DNA of 64,000 nucleotides, taken from Mucilaginibacter mali. GTDB lineage: Bacteria > Bacteroidota > Bacteroidia > Sphingobacteriales > Sphingobacteriaceae. The DNA lies in NCBI RefSeq assembly GCF_013283875.1, contig NZ_CP054139.1, positions 5,642,001-5,706,000 of the forward strand, read 5' to 3'. Positions 1 to 7,543 of this stretch are shown here, piece after piece (position 1 is the stretch's first letter; every line of letters starts with the position of its first letter). The notes beneath the pieces are model-generated. The model did not search any database, was not told where the DNA came from, and worked only from the letters and a program-made list of their open reading frames with translations. Both the position numbers and the translations under genes were made by a program.

Positions 1-572
1 CCCTCGGCCACCATTTGTTCGGCGCCCGATTTTTTACCGTCCTTCAGTTCAGCCGGTAAAACCCCTTCTTCCGATGGCTGGAAAATGAATTTAACAGTAC
101 CATGCAGGTCATTCTTCATCACGGCCAAAACTTCGGCGGCACCCATCAAAATCGCCATATGCGAATCGTGCCCGCAGGCATGCATTACCCCGGTCTCGGC
201 ACCGTTATACATCGTTTTTACCTTCGATGCGAATGGCAGTTTAACACGCTCGGTAACCGGCAGGGCATCCATATCGGCACGCAGGGCTACCACAGGGCCG
301 GGTTTTCCACCTTTTAGTATACCTACCACGCCGGTTGTGGCCACACCGGTTTTTACCTCGATACCTAACGATTGCAAGTGTTTGGCAATAATTTCGGCGC
401 TGCGCACTTCGTGGTTGCCCAGTTCGGGGTGTTCGTGGAAATCGCGGCGCCAGGCTATTACTTTGGCTTCAATGGCATCGGCCTTTTTAGCTACCAGCGT
501 TTTTGATGCATCGGTTTGCGCTAAGGCCGATAGTGATATTAAGGAAAACGAAAGGAGGAAAAGCTTTTTCAT
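1..572 (-). CDS. M20-family metal-dependent amidohydrolase, 3' end cut by window edge
   Basis: About 190 N-terminal residues of a secreted amidohydrolase of the M20/ama (IAA-amino-acid hydrolase, hippurate hydrolase) family are visible; the rest lies outside the window. The start is ATG at 572, giving MKKLFLLSFSLISLSALAQ, a clear signal peptide with cleavage near residue 19. Family marks follow in order: a WRRDFHEHPELG segment near residue 41, the ALRADMDALP metal-site motif near residue 97, HACGHDSHMA near residue 130 and QPSEEG near residue 165. These are the di-metal ligands of the family, so the enzyme probably hydrolyses an N-acyl amino acid or small amide in the periplasm. The exact substrate cannot be read from the sequence. 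Confidence 0.88.
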   Translation of the reverse strand, partial: MKKLFLLSFSLISLSALAQTDASKTLVAKKADAIEAKVIAWRRDFHEHPELGNHEVRSAEIIAKHLQSLGIEVKTGVATTGVVGILKGGKPGPVVALRADMDALPVTERVKLPFASKVKTMYNGAETGVMHACGHDSHMAILMGAAEVLAVMKNDLHGTVKFIFQPSEEGVLPAELKDGKKSGAEQMVAE

Positions 573-637
573 GCCCGGGAATGATTTTTCACTAAGATAA
601 ACATCTGCCCGGCATATTAAAAACAGGGGCGGGATGT

Positions 638-1633
638 TTATGAAATATTCCAGGTTGTGGCCACAAAGCTGCGCAGGTAGTTAATAATTCCTTTTAGGTG
701 CGAAGCTTGCGTAAAGGCAAAAAACTGATCGTGCGTGGTGTGGAAGCCCATATAAAACAACCAAAAGCCAAGGCCAAGGTAGGGCACCGCCGCCTTTTCC
801 TGTTCGCTTAAAGGGCGCACCTGCTGATAGCCCTCTAAAAATATATCATAAGCTTCACTGGCTGCTTCCTGCGTTGCACGGCCGGTGTATATATCCAGGC
901 ACAGGTGCTGATGAAAGGTAGCGATATCGTTAACCAGCCAACCATAACCCATAAAATCAAAATCGAAAAAGGTAATGGCATCGCTATCAAAATGGAAATT
1001 CTTCGGCAGGAAATCGAAATGGCAATATCCGCTGGTAAACCCACCGGCCGATAAGTTTGTTAAAACATTAACAGCCCTGCCGGCAGTTTCCTGCAGCCAT
1101 TGATAGTCTTCGGCAAGATCGGCAAAGTTGGGTTTCACCATTTCCAGCGGCTGGTAAAGGGTTGTGTCAAAATCAAAACCACAGCGCGTGCCAGCGGGGT
1201 TTACGCCTGCTGAAACCTGGTGCATACGGGCCATTTCACGGCCTAAAACCTGTAGCTGGGTCGTACTCATTTGGCGCACAACCGTACCATGCGCGTAAGT
1301 GAACAGTACCGCGTGGCGTATACCCTCAATAGCTTCGACAGCCTGTATCGCATCACCCGATTTATCGGTAAGCGGATGGGAAACCGGCACGCCGGCTTTG
1401 TTTAAGGTTAACAACAGATCGACCTCGGCTTGTATTTGAGGCAGATTACGGTGCGATGAACGGTATACCCTTAAAATGTATTTATCGCTAAGCGTGTTTA
1501 CTAAATAAGTATCGCCAACGCCGCGCACCAGCAGGCGGCAATCCGTGTTAGCAAAGCCGTATTTATCTGTAATGTATTTAGCTAATGCTACGGGGCATAA
1601 AGTGGAATACGTTGCAGGGAAAATAGTGGACAT
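638..1633 (-). CDS. Aminoglycoside phosphotransferase (APH)-fold small-molecule kinase
   Basis: A 331-residue protein of the APH/choline kinase fold. The catalytic loop HFDFLPKN lies at residues 205-212 (Brenner-type HxD...N) and the metal-binding DFD at 224-226. The N-lobe has GVGDTYLV near residue 38 and LRVYR near 54, fitting the nucleotide-binding sheet. Family members phosphorylate hydroxyls of homoserine, choline, sugars or antibiotics. A true homoserine kinase of the GHMP family (thrB) lies in this window, so a redundant role in threonine synthesis is unlikely. It stands alone, and the substrate is unknown. Confidence 0.8.
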   Translation of the reverse strand: MSTIFPATYSTLCPVALAKYITDKYGFANTDCRLLVRGVGDTYLVNTLSDKYILRVYRSSHRNLPQIQAEVDLLLTLNKAGVPVSHPLTDKSGDAIQAVEAIEGIRHAVLFTYAHGTVVRQMSTTQLQVLGREMARMHQVSAGVNPAGTRCGFDFDTTLYQPLEMVKPNFADLAEDYQWLQETAGRAVNVLTNLSAGGFTSGYCHFDFLPKNFHFDSDAITFFDFDFMGYGWLVNDIATFHQHLCLDIYTGRATQEAASEAYDIFLEGYQQVRPLSEQEKAAVPYLGLGFWLFYMGFHTTHDQFFAFTQASHLKGIINYLRSFVATTWNIS

Positions 1634-1755
1634 GGCGACGAAGAATAAGGCGGTGAATATAGGGAATATGGGCGATTTTGAATGGATTTGTGCTTCTTAT
1701 ATCTGTTATGACCCCGCGCCCATTTGACTCACCCGGTCATTGCTTCGCTCGACCA

Positions 1756-1868
1756 CCCTCTCTTCGCCTGCGGCGAAAAGAGGGATGAACTGGTAGCGAT
1801 GGGTTTGACACCCATCGCCAAGTTAACCACCACAACTCCTGCCCTCTTTTCGCGCAGCGAAGAGAGGG
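1756..1868. repeat. Two hairpins of CCCTCT..CGC type around a REP-like palindrome
   Basis: This lies in the 258-bp gap between two minus-strand genes. Hairpin one has arms 1756-1767 and 1773-1784 (CCCTCTCTTCGC against GCGAAAAGAGGG). Hairpin two has arms 1842-1853 and 1857-1868 (CCCTCTTTTCGC against GCGAAGAGAGGG). They are two copies of one module in the same sense. Between them is a copy of the REP palindrome found next to the transposase at 5.1 kb. No gene is evident. Confidence 0.75.
1794..1820. repeat. REP palindrome, solo imperfect copy
   Basis: The arms GCGATGGGT (1796-1804) and ACCCATCGC (1810-1818) match the core of the palindromes at 5576-5602 and 5647-5675. One arm base and the loop differ from the perfect copies. 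This is a dispersed copy 3.8 kb from the putative mobilising transposase. Confidence 0.8.
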
Positions 1869-1891
1869 CCGTCGGGGTGAGTCTACAGGTA

Positions 1892-2173
1892 TTATTTAGC
1901 TACATTTAAATAAAACGTTTGCCGGATACCCTTAAACACAAAGGGCACTTCGGGCATCAGGTTTTGGCAATCGCCGCTGATATCGATGGTAAATGGTCCG
2001 CTGGTAAATGCCGAAACGGAGATATAATAATCGCCGGGGATAACGGCCAGCGGCAGGTTAAAATCGCTGTAAAAGGTATAGGTCATGGCGTGGTGGTCCG
2101 GGCCGGATACGGTAATGATGACGGCGCTCCCTTGCTGGTTTTGCAGGGTACCGGTAATGTTAACGGTTTTCAT
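1892..2173 (-). CDS. Small hypothetical protein
   Basis: A 93-residue protein that I do not recognise. The start was placed at ATG 2173 (MKTVNITGTLQNQQG); an upstream in-frame start at 2209 would only add a 12-residue tail. The sequence is rich in beta-branched residues and aromatics, with short strand-like stretches (SAVIITVSG, YYISVSAF, FTIDISG), so a small beta-sandwich is likely. No signal peptide or membrane segment is seen. It sits downstream of the propeller/phosphoesterase lipoprotein, separated from it by a strong terminator, so it is probably transcribed on its own. Confidence 0.5.
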   Translation of the reverse strand: MKTVNITGTLQNQQGSAVIITVSGPDHHAMTYTFYSDFNLPLAVIPGDYYISVSAFTSGPFTIDISGDCQNLMPEVPFVFKGIRQTFYLNVAK

Positions 2174-2275
2174 AGATGGGCGTAAATGATAACGGTATGA
2201 TAATAACAAAGTTACCGGGCGCGGCTTGCCGCAAACGGGTGTTTTTACGGTATTTAGACAGGGGAATATGCGGAT

Positions 2276-2305
2276 AAAAAAAGAGCCGGATAATTATCCG
2301 GCTCT
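2276..2305 (-). terminator. Rho-independent terminator of the phosphoesterase gene
   Basis: A perfect 24-nt palindrome (2282-2305, arms AGAGCCGGATAA) is followed on the minus strand by a run of seven T. It begins 12 bp past the stop of the gene at 2317-5043. Confidence 0.9.
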
Positions 2306-2316
2306 GCAAAATTGAT

Positions 2317-5043
2317 TTAATCGTCGTCATCATCGCCGGTATCATGCCCGGCATATTTTTTAGGGTAGGGCTTTTTACCCTTTACCGAATTCCAGATGAT
2401 GCGGTTCATCAGGTCATCGTTACCACCATCAATGTGTTTAAACTCGGGGCGCATAGATTGCCGGGCGTAATACAGATCAATACCCTTCAGCATAGATAGC
2501 TTGGCGTTCATCTCGTTAAGCGGGACCTGGTTGGCTACATGCGTATACACAAAGCTGTTATCGGGCCGTTGTGTAAAGCAGTTGAACATGGGCAGCGCGG
2601 TAGCGTCAACCGAGTTCATTGGCGGGATGCCCAATATCTGTTCGATGGTACGCACAATACAGGTTTGATTATAGTTGGTATGCACGGTTTGCTTCAGCCT
2701 GCTGTACGGACTGATCACAAAGCCGGTAGTGCGATAGGCCGATACATGGTCCCAGCCTGCCTGCGAGTCGTCTTCGGTTACAAATATTACGGTGTTTTTC
2801 CAAAAGCGGCTTTTGCTAACGGCCTCCACAATGCGGCCAAGGGCCAGATCGTTATCGGCTACCATGGCGCGCGGGGTAGGTAGCCTTGGCGTTGTGCCGC
2901 CGGTATGATCGGCGGGCAGGGCCATCACCATCAGTTGCGGTAGTTTATCGCCCGGTTGCTTTTCGTAATCGTTCAGTTCCTTTATAAAGGCCGAGGCGCG
3001 GATCTGGTCGTTAATGTCATGATCGTCATAACCCGGGTAGGTGGGCGATAACATGGGGCGCACGCGCGAGATGGTGCTGGTATTATTAAACTCGAGCATT
3101 TTGCCGGCCATGTAATCGTTGTAGATAGGCAGCCAGGTGAGGCCTTTTTTAAAGTGAGGGGTGCAAGCCTCGCCATAAATGCGCACGGTTTTGCCGTGGT
3201 CGGCGGCGTTATTCCAGATAAAGCCTTTTTTGTCGTACACCAACGCGTCTTCCTGCACGTGCGGGTAACTGCGGAACCATGCCCTAACGTTCTTCTCCAG
3301 GTAATCGGTCACCATGGCAGCATCTGTCCACTGGTGGCCCTCGGCCGATGATTTGCCCGATACATAGTAGTTATCCATCAGCAAAAAGTCCTTTACCAAC
3401 TGGTGCTCGTTAGGGGTTACCTGTTCGCCAAAAATGCAAAGGTCGGGGCTGCCGTTACCAGCCTTTACATCGCCCAAAACCTGGTCGTAGGTGCGATTTT
3501 CTTTAATGATATAAATAACATGCTGAAATACCGATGGTTCGCCAATGCGCTCGGGAACGGGCACCGGGGCTACATCTTTACGCGGCATCAGGCGGGCCAG
3601 CTCGGCACGGTAGGCCAGATTTAGCTGGTTAACACGTTTGGTATACGTTTCAAGTGTTTTATCATCAGGCAGCGGGATGAACGATACCGTAGCCAATTGC
3701 CGGTGGCTGTTAAAAGCGTCGCCATTGGTAGCGGGCAGATCGCTGGGTTTACGCTTCATATCCTTAGCGTTGATCCTGGAACCCTCGCCCTCCAGGTTGG
3801 TAACCACCAGCGTGTTGTTTTTAATGATCAAGCCGGCGGGGTAAGCCTCGGTAGGGATAAAGCCTTTTATCATACTGCTACCCGAGCCTTTTGTTGCCGA
3901 TTTGCCGCTCAACTGAACTACAGCTACCGCGTTATCCAATCCGTTGGAAACGTATAATGTGCGGCCATCATCGCTCAGGGTAATCGCGTTGGGTGTATCG
4001 CCTATAAAACCCTTATCGCCTGGGTGCAGGCTCACGTCAATGGTTTCGGCAATTTTATCGTCGGTGGTGTTAATTACCGATATATTATCGCTGTTGCCAT
4101 TGGCTACATAAATAAAGCGCCCATCGGCCGAAGCGATGACATCATTAGGATGCAAGCCTGTTTCTATTTCTTTAATCACATTGCCCGAATTAGCATCGAA
4201 CACCGATACCGTGCCGCGGCTTGTAGCCCCGGTTTGCGCATTGGTATAAGCCTTGCCGTAGGGTACACCGGCGGCTTCCGCATTTTTATCGGTAACTTGC
4301 GGACCAGCCCAATTGCTCAGGTATATCTTATTGCCCACCTTGGCCATGCCGTAAGGCGCAACGCCCGTGGGCTTAGCCCATGTTAGTTCCTGCTTATCCC
4401 AGTTTATTTTTAATAATTGGTTATTGCCGTTCAATACCACATACAGGTAGTTGATGCCGTCCTGTTGCGCCATCAGCACTTTATTGGGCAACGCCAGTGG
4501 CGATTCGCCCTCGGGTTTTATGGCGAAAGACTTGCTGAGGCTTAACTTTTGGCCATCCCAGCCGGCTTCCATTACAAACGATTGCTTATTACCCGCGTTG
4601 GCCGAACCCCACAAGATCTTCACTTTGCCATCGGCAGTTTTGTAAACTTCAAGGCCAGAGAATGTGCTCATCTGCCCGCGGTATTTGGCATCGGCGGTAT
4701 ATAGCCACCGATCGATCACTTTATGGTCGCTGATGCTTACTACGCTCATGCCATAACGGTCTTCCACAGCAACCAGATCGGTACCGGGGATGGCTTTCAG
4801 GTCTAAGCTGTGGTTCTCCTGCGTATCTTCGCCATAGCGTAACACCTCGCCGGCCGGGTCTATAATGCGGTTATAGGGCATCAATACCGGTAAATTGGTT
4901 TGGCGCAGGGTACTGTCGTCGTAACTGTTATGCTGGTTAACTTGATCGGCGTTTTTAAGGGCATGTGTGCGGTTAGGCTGATGGCAGGCGGAAAGCGCCA
5001 ACGCCATAATTATAGCCGGAGCGATAGTTTTATATGAGCTCAT
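2317..5043 (-). CDS. Fused YncE-type beta-propeller / phosphoesterase lipoprotein
   Basis: A 908-residue two-domain lipoprotein. The signal peptide ends in the lipobox LSAC (residues 17-20), so it is likely anchored on the outer membrane or periplasmic face. Residues about 60-440 contain YVTN/YncE propeller repeats (LHPNDVIASADGRFIYVANG and TPNAITLSDDGRTLYVSNG are two blades). Residues about 505-870 are a phosphoesterase (PF04185-like, alkaline-phosphatase fold), with IIKENRTYD at 513-521, SAEGHQW at 566-572, a DHTGG near 712 and EDDSQAGWDHV at 757-767 as probable metal ligands. The family is related to phospholipase C and acid phosphatases; the substrate is unknown. It ends in an acidic Asp-rich tail (five consecutive Asp). 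The gene is monocistronic, with its own terminator. Confidence 0.85.
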   Translation of the reverse strand: MSSYKTIAPAIIMALALSACHQPNRTHALKNADQVNQHNSYDDSTLRQTNLPVLMPYNRIIDPAGEVLRYGEDTQENHSLDLKAIPGTDLVAVEDRYGMSVVSISDHKVIDRWLYTADAKYRGQMSTFSGLEVYKTADGKVKILWGSANAGNKQSFVMEAGWDGQKLSLSKSFAIKPEGESPLALPNKVLMAQQDGINYLYVVLNGNNQLLKINWDKQELTWAKPTGVAPYGMAKVGNKIYLSNWAGPQVTDKNAEAAGVPYGKAYTNAQTGATSRGTVSVFDANSGNVIKEIETGLHPNDVIASADGRFIYVANGNSDNISVINTTDDKIAETIDVSLHPGDKGFIGDTPNAITLSDDGRTLYVSNGLDNAVAVVQLSGKSATKGSGSSMIKGFIPTEAYPAGLIIKNNTLVVTNLEGEGSRINAKDMKRKPSDLPATNGDAFNSHRQLATVSFIPLPDDKTLETYTKRVNQLNLAYRAELARLMPRKDVAPVPVPERIGEPSVFQHVIYIIKENRTYDQVLGDVKAGNGSPDLCIFGEQVTPNEHQLVKDFLLMDNYYVSGKSSAEGHQWTDAAMVTDYLEKNVRAWFRSYPHVQEDALVYDKKGFIWNNAADHGKTVRIYGEACTPHFKKGLTWLPIYNDYMAGKMLEFNNTSTISRVRPMLSPTYPGYDDHDINDQIRASAFIKELNDYEKQPGDKLPQLMVMALPADHTGGTTPRLPTPRAMVADNDLALGRIVEAVSKSRFWKNTVIFVTEDDSQAGWDHVSAYRTTGFVISPYSRLKQTVHTNYNQTCIVRTIEQILGIPPMNSVDATALPMFNCFTQRPDNSFVYTHVANQVPLNEMNAKLSMLKGIDLYYARQSMRPEFKHIDGGNDDLMNRIIWNSVKGKKPYPKKYAGHDTGDDDDD

Positions 5044-5065
5044 TTTTTGGAGATGAAAGATAAAG

Positions 5066-5101
5066 ATAGGGTATCGGGGGGAAATATCAACTATTCAGCT
5101 T
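5066..5101. repeat. Direct repeat DR1 flanking the RAYT/REP unit
   Basis: A 36-nt segment beginning ATAGGGTATCGGGGGG and ending CAACTATTCAGCTT. It recurs at 5682-5716 with a single missing A. DR1 overlaps the last codons of the transposase gene; DR2 overlaps the last codons of the 76-residue gene. The pair brackets the transposase and both palindromes. Confidence 0.9.
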
Positions 5102-5526
5102 TTATCCTGTAGGCGTATCCCGGCCTTAATTTCCTTTAACTCATCGGTAAAAGATTTATTTTTATGGTGGATTTGTTGCCTGTAAATATAATTTCGTACA
5201 GCTTTCAAATTGGCGGGGCTTACCGAAAACGCGGCAAATCCATCTTGCCATGTAATATACTGATCCGGTATTTCCTTAAAGTGCTCCCATGTATTTCCTT
5301 TTATGGTTTTAACCACATCTGCAACCGTTTGATCTGTACGTAACCTGACCAGTAAATGCACATGATCTTCTATTCCGTTGATGCAATCGAGGTATATCTC
5401 GTATTCTTTGCTTATCGAATTTGTAACGTTAAATAATTCCTTACGTAGATCGGGGGTTAAAATAGGCTGGCGGTTTTTTGTAGACCAAATAAGATGTACC
5501 CATAACGCGGAGTAGCTTTGTGGCAT
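5095..5526 (-). CDS. REP-associated tyrosine transposase (RAYT), IS200/IS605 TnpA fold
   Basis: A 143-residue Y1 (HUH) transposase. The HUH motif is HVH at residues 55-57 within GIEDHVHLLVRL, and the probable catalytic tyrosine is Tyr113 in NYIYRQQIHH. WQDGFAAFSVS (93-103) is another family signature. Known members cut and rejoin single-stranded DNA at hairpins, and RAYTs are domesticated or low-copy versions tied to REP palindromes. Two near-perfect palindromes lie 50-150 bp upstream and a third copy is at 1.8 kb, which fits a RAYT better than a free IS200. Its stop codon (AGCTGA) falls in the direct repeat shared with the upstream gene. It appears intact. Confidence 0.88.
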   Translation of the reverse strand: MPQSYSALWVHLIWSTKNRQPILTPDLRKELFNVTNSISKEYEIYLDCINGIEDHVHLLVRLRTDQTVADVVKTIKGNTWEHFKEIPDQYITWQDGFAAFSVSPANLKAVRNYIYRQQIHHKNKSFTDELKEIKAGIRLQDKS

Positions 5527-5575
5527 AATTTAGGTTGTGTGATTGGGGTTCGTTGTTTCGTTTTTAATAATTTGT

Positions 5576-5602
5576 TAGCGATGGGTTTCAAACCCATCGC
5601 TA
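5576..5602. repeat. REP palindrome, perfect copy 1
   Basis: A 27-nt perfect hairpin. The 13-bp arm TAGCGATGGGTTT (5576-5588), a single C, then its exact complement (5590-5602). It sits 50 bp upstream of the RAYT start and is a likely substrate hairpin. Confidence 0.9.
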
Positions 5603-5646
5603 CGGTAGGAATAAAAATATGAATTTTAGGCCTTGTAGCATGTATT

Positions 5647-5675
5647 ATAGCGATGGGTTTCAAACCCATCGCTAT
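5647..5675. repeat. REP palindrome, perfect copy 2
   Basis: A 29-nt perfect hairpin with arms of 14 bp (ATAGCGATGGGTTT at 5647-5660 and its complement at 5662-5675) around one C. It is identical to copy 1 over 27 nt and lies 44 bp from it. The two together look like a BIME-type pair. Confidence 0.9.
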
Positions 5676-5681
5676 GTGGAT

Positions 5682-5716
5682 ATAGGGTATCGGGGGGAAT
5701 ATCAACTATTCAGCTT
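5682..5716. repeat. Direct repeat DR2 flanking the RAYT/REP unit
   Basis: The 35-nt partner of the repeat at 5066-5101. It carries the last codons (KLNS and stop) of the neighbouring 76-residue gene, so this copy is probably the original and the distal one the duplicate. Confidence 0.9.
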
Positions 5717-5932
5717 ACTTTCATACCCATCCTTAACGCACTGGCTGATGAAAGTGCTTAAACCGCTGCCGCGTTCGGCAAGGTGTTTCATCTGTTTGAT
5801 ATTGATGGCCCCGGCGCTGTTATTGGTGTACAGGTAAATATCACCGCCAACAAATTGTACGGTAATGCTGCCGGGGGCCGCCTCATAAGCCGCTACGCCC
5901 GAATCGCCTTGTTTATTTGCATAAGGCACCAT
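5702..5932 (-). CDS. Small conserved protein, possibly KTSC-like
   Basis: A 76-residue protein starting at ATG 5932 (MVPYANKQGDSGVAAYE). The pattern of a variable start, ITVQFVGGDIYLYTN and then GSGLSTFISQCVKDGY resembles KTSC-type domains, where a short beta hairpin is followed by a G-x-F helix. That similarity is from memory and weak. No signal peptide or membrane segment is present. Its 3' end lies inside the direct repeat, showing that the RAYT unit sits exactly at its stop codon without damaging it. Confidence 0.55.
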   Translation of the reverse strand: MVPYANKQGDSGVAAYEAAPGSITVQFVGGDIYLYTNNSAGAINIKQMKHLAERGSGLSTFISQCVKDGYESKLNS

Positions 5933-5993
5933 AACTTATTATACGGAATATCAGCGTGTTGGTTTTAAAAAACTCAAAAAACAACCAGTTCGT

Positions 5994-6027
5994 TTAAAAA
6001 TAAAACCGCCCCGAATTAACGGGACGG
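5994..6027 (-). terminator. Terminator of the thr operon
   Basis: A hairpin with arms CCGCCCCG (6006-6013) and CGGGACGG (6020-6027) and a 6-nt loop, followed on the minus strand by TTTTATTTTTAAA. It lies 33 bp past the thrC stop. Confidence 0.85.
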
Positions 6028-6060
6028 CTTACGGTTTATGGATTGGTTTAGAGTGCGGGT

Positions 6061-7365
6061 TTAATTATTTAACAAGTAGCTTTTAAACTCGTTAAAATCG
6101 GCTTTTAATGGTGTGGCCAGCCTTGGCTTTTCCTGCAAGGTTTTTACCTGCGCAGGCACTTCTACCGCTTTACCTATTTGCTCCGGGAATACATCCGGGA
6201 ATTTGCAAGGGTGCGCGGTGGACAGGAATACGCCGGTCACATCATCATCCTGTTTATCCAGCCAGTCGGTTAAGGCCAGCCAGGCAATAGCGGTATGCGG
6301 GCAGGCCACGTATTTATACGCGCCAAATATTTTTACAATGGCCTTTACGGTATCCTCATCGTTAAAGCTGTAGCCGGTGATAAGTTTCTTCAGTTCGGCG
6401 GTATCATTTTTGAATAGGTCGGCTATGCGCACCCAGTTGCTGGGGCTGCTTACATCCATTGCGTTGCTCAGGGTAGCCACGGTTGGTTTGGGCTGATAAA
6501 CGCCTGTCTTTAAAAACTCGGGAACGGTATCGTTAGCGTTGGTAGCGGCTATGAACTGCTGCACCGGCAAGCCCATCTTCCAGGCCAATAAGCCTGCGCC
6601 GATGTTACCAAAATTACCGCTCGGCACGGCGAATACCACTTTGCTTTTGCCCTGTTTTAACAATTGCGCATACGCATTGAAGTAATAGAATGTTTGCGGA
6701 ATCAATCGGGCGATATTGATGGAGTTGGCCGATGTTAAACGGAAAGCCTCGTTCAGTTGGGCATCGGTGAAAGCTTGTTTCACCAACGCCTGGCAATCAT
6801 CAAAAGTGCCGTCAACTTCCAGCGCGCGGATGTTCTGTCCGTTGGTGGTCAATTGCAGTTCCTGGATATCGCTTACTTTACCTTTTGGATAAAGGATGGT
6901 AACGCGGGTATTTGGCACGCCTAAAAAGCCCAGCGCCACAGCGCCGCCTGTATCGCCCGAGGTTGCTACCAATACATCCAACTGCTTTTCGCCCGCTTCC
7001 AGGAAATAGCCCATTACACGGCTCATAAATCGTGCGCCAAAATCTTTAAACGCCAGCGATGGCCCGTGGAATAATTCCAGCACGTAAACGTTTTCTTCCA
7101 GTTCAACTACCGGCGCTTCAAAATTGATGGCATCATCTATCAGGGCTTTCAGATCGGCATCGGGTATAGCGCCGGCCAACATATGTTTGGCTACGGTAAA
7201 GGCGATCTCGGGCAGGGTATACTGATCAAGATTAGCTATAAATTCCTGCGGCAGCGGGTTGATGGCTACCGGCATATAAAGCCCCTTATCCTGCGGCATG
7301 CTGTTAAAAACAGCTTCCTTAAAGGATACGTTGAGGGCGGTGTTATTGGTACTGTATAGGTTCAT
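6061..7365 (-). CDS. thrC: Threonine synthase
   Basis: A 434-residue PLP enzyme that converts O-phosphohomoserine to threonine, the last step of the pathway. The N-terminus MNLYSTNNTALNVSFKEAVF is typical of the long bacterial/fungal type. The PLP lysine is Lys107 in GPSLAFKDFGARF, and the phosphate-binding glycine loops are ATSGDTGGAV and PSGNFGNIGAG. Length and motifs are normal. It is the last gene of the thrA-thrB-thrC operon, 178 bp after thrB, with repeats in the gap and a terminator after the stop. Regulation is presumably by the leader attenuator upstream of thrA. Confidence 0.95.
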   Translation of the reverse strand: MNLYSTNNTALNVSFKEAVFNSMPQDKGLYMPVAINPLPQEFIANLDQYTLPEIAFTVAKHMLAGAIPDADLKALIDDAINFEAPVVELEENVYVLELFHGPSLAFKDFGARFMSRVMGYFLEAGEKQLDVLVATSGDTGGAVALGFLGVPNTRVTILYPKGKVSDIQELQLTTNGQNIRALEVDGTFDDCQALVKQAFTDAQLNEAFRLTSANSINIARLIPQTFYYFNAYAQLLKQGKSKVVFAVPSGNFGNIGAGLLAWKMGLPVQQFIAATNANDTVPEFLKTGVYQPKPTVATLSNAMDVSSPSNWVRIADLFKNDTAELKKLITGYSFNDEDTVKAIVKIFGAYKYVACPHTAIAWLALTDWLDKQDDDVTGVFLSTAHPCKFPDVFPEQIGKAVEVPAQVKTLQEKPRLATPLKADFNEFKSYLLNN

Positions 7366-7371
7366 TTTTGG

Positions 7372-7543
7372 TCATTGGTCATTACGCTTCGCTGTCATTA
7401 TGCTTTGCGTCATTGGGTCATTATTTTTATTGTTATGCTGAAGCCTCACCCTGCCCTCTCCAAAGGAGAGGGTTCTAACGCTTCTTAAATCCTCTCCTTT
7501 GGAGAGGATTTAGGTGAGGCCTCCTCATTTGCACATCTGCACA
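7372..7543. repeat. Composite repeat block between thrB and thrC
   Basis: This gap contains three repeat types: a run of five GTCATT units (7372-7425), two facing CCTCTCC/GGAGAGG palindromes bounded by CCTCACC and GGTGAGG (about 7446-7519), and a TTTGCACATCTGCACATT unit at its thrB edge. All three families recur elsewhere in the window. No gene is present. Confidence 0.75.

Noticed and set aside
638..1633. Homoserine kinase type II as a thr pathway duplicate
   Set aside because: APH fold fits, but a complete GHMP thrB is in the thr operon and nothing links this gene to threonine synthesis.
5576..5675. CRISPR-like pair of repeats
   Set aside because: Two perfect palindromes with one spacer, next to a RAYT, fit REP elements; no third unit or cas gene is present.
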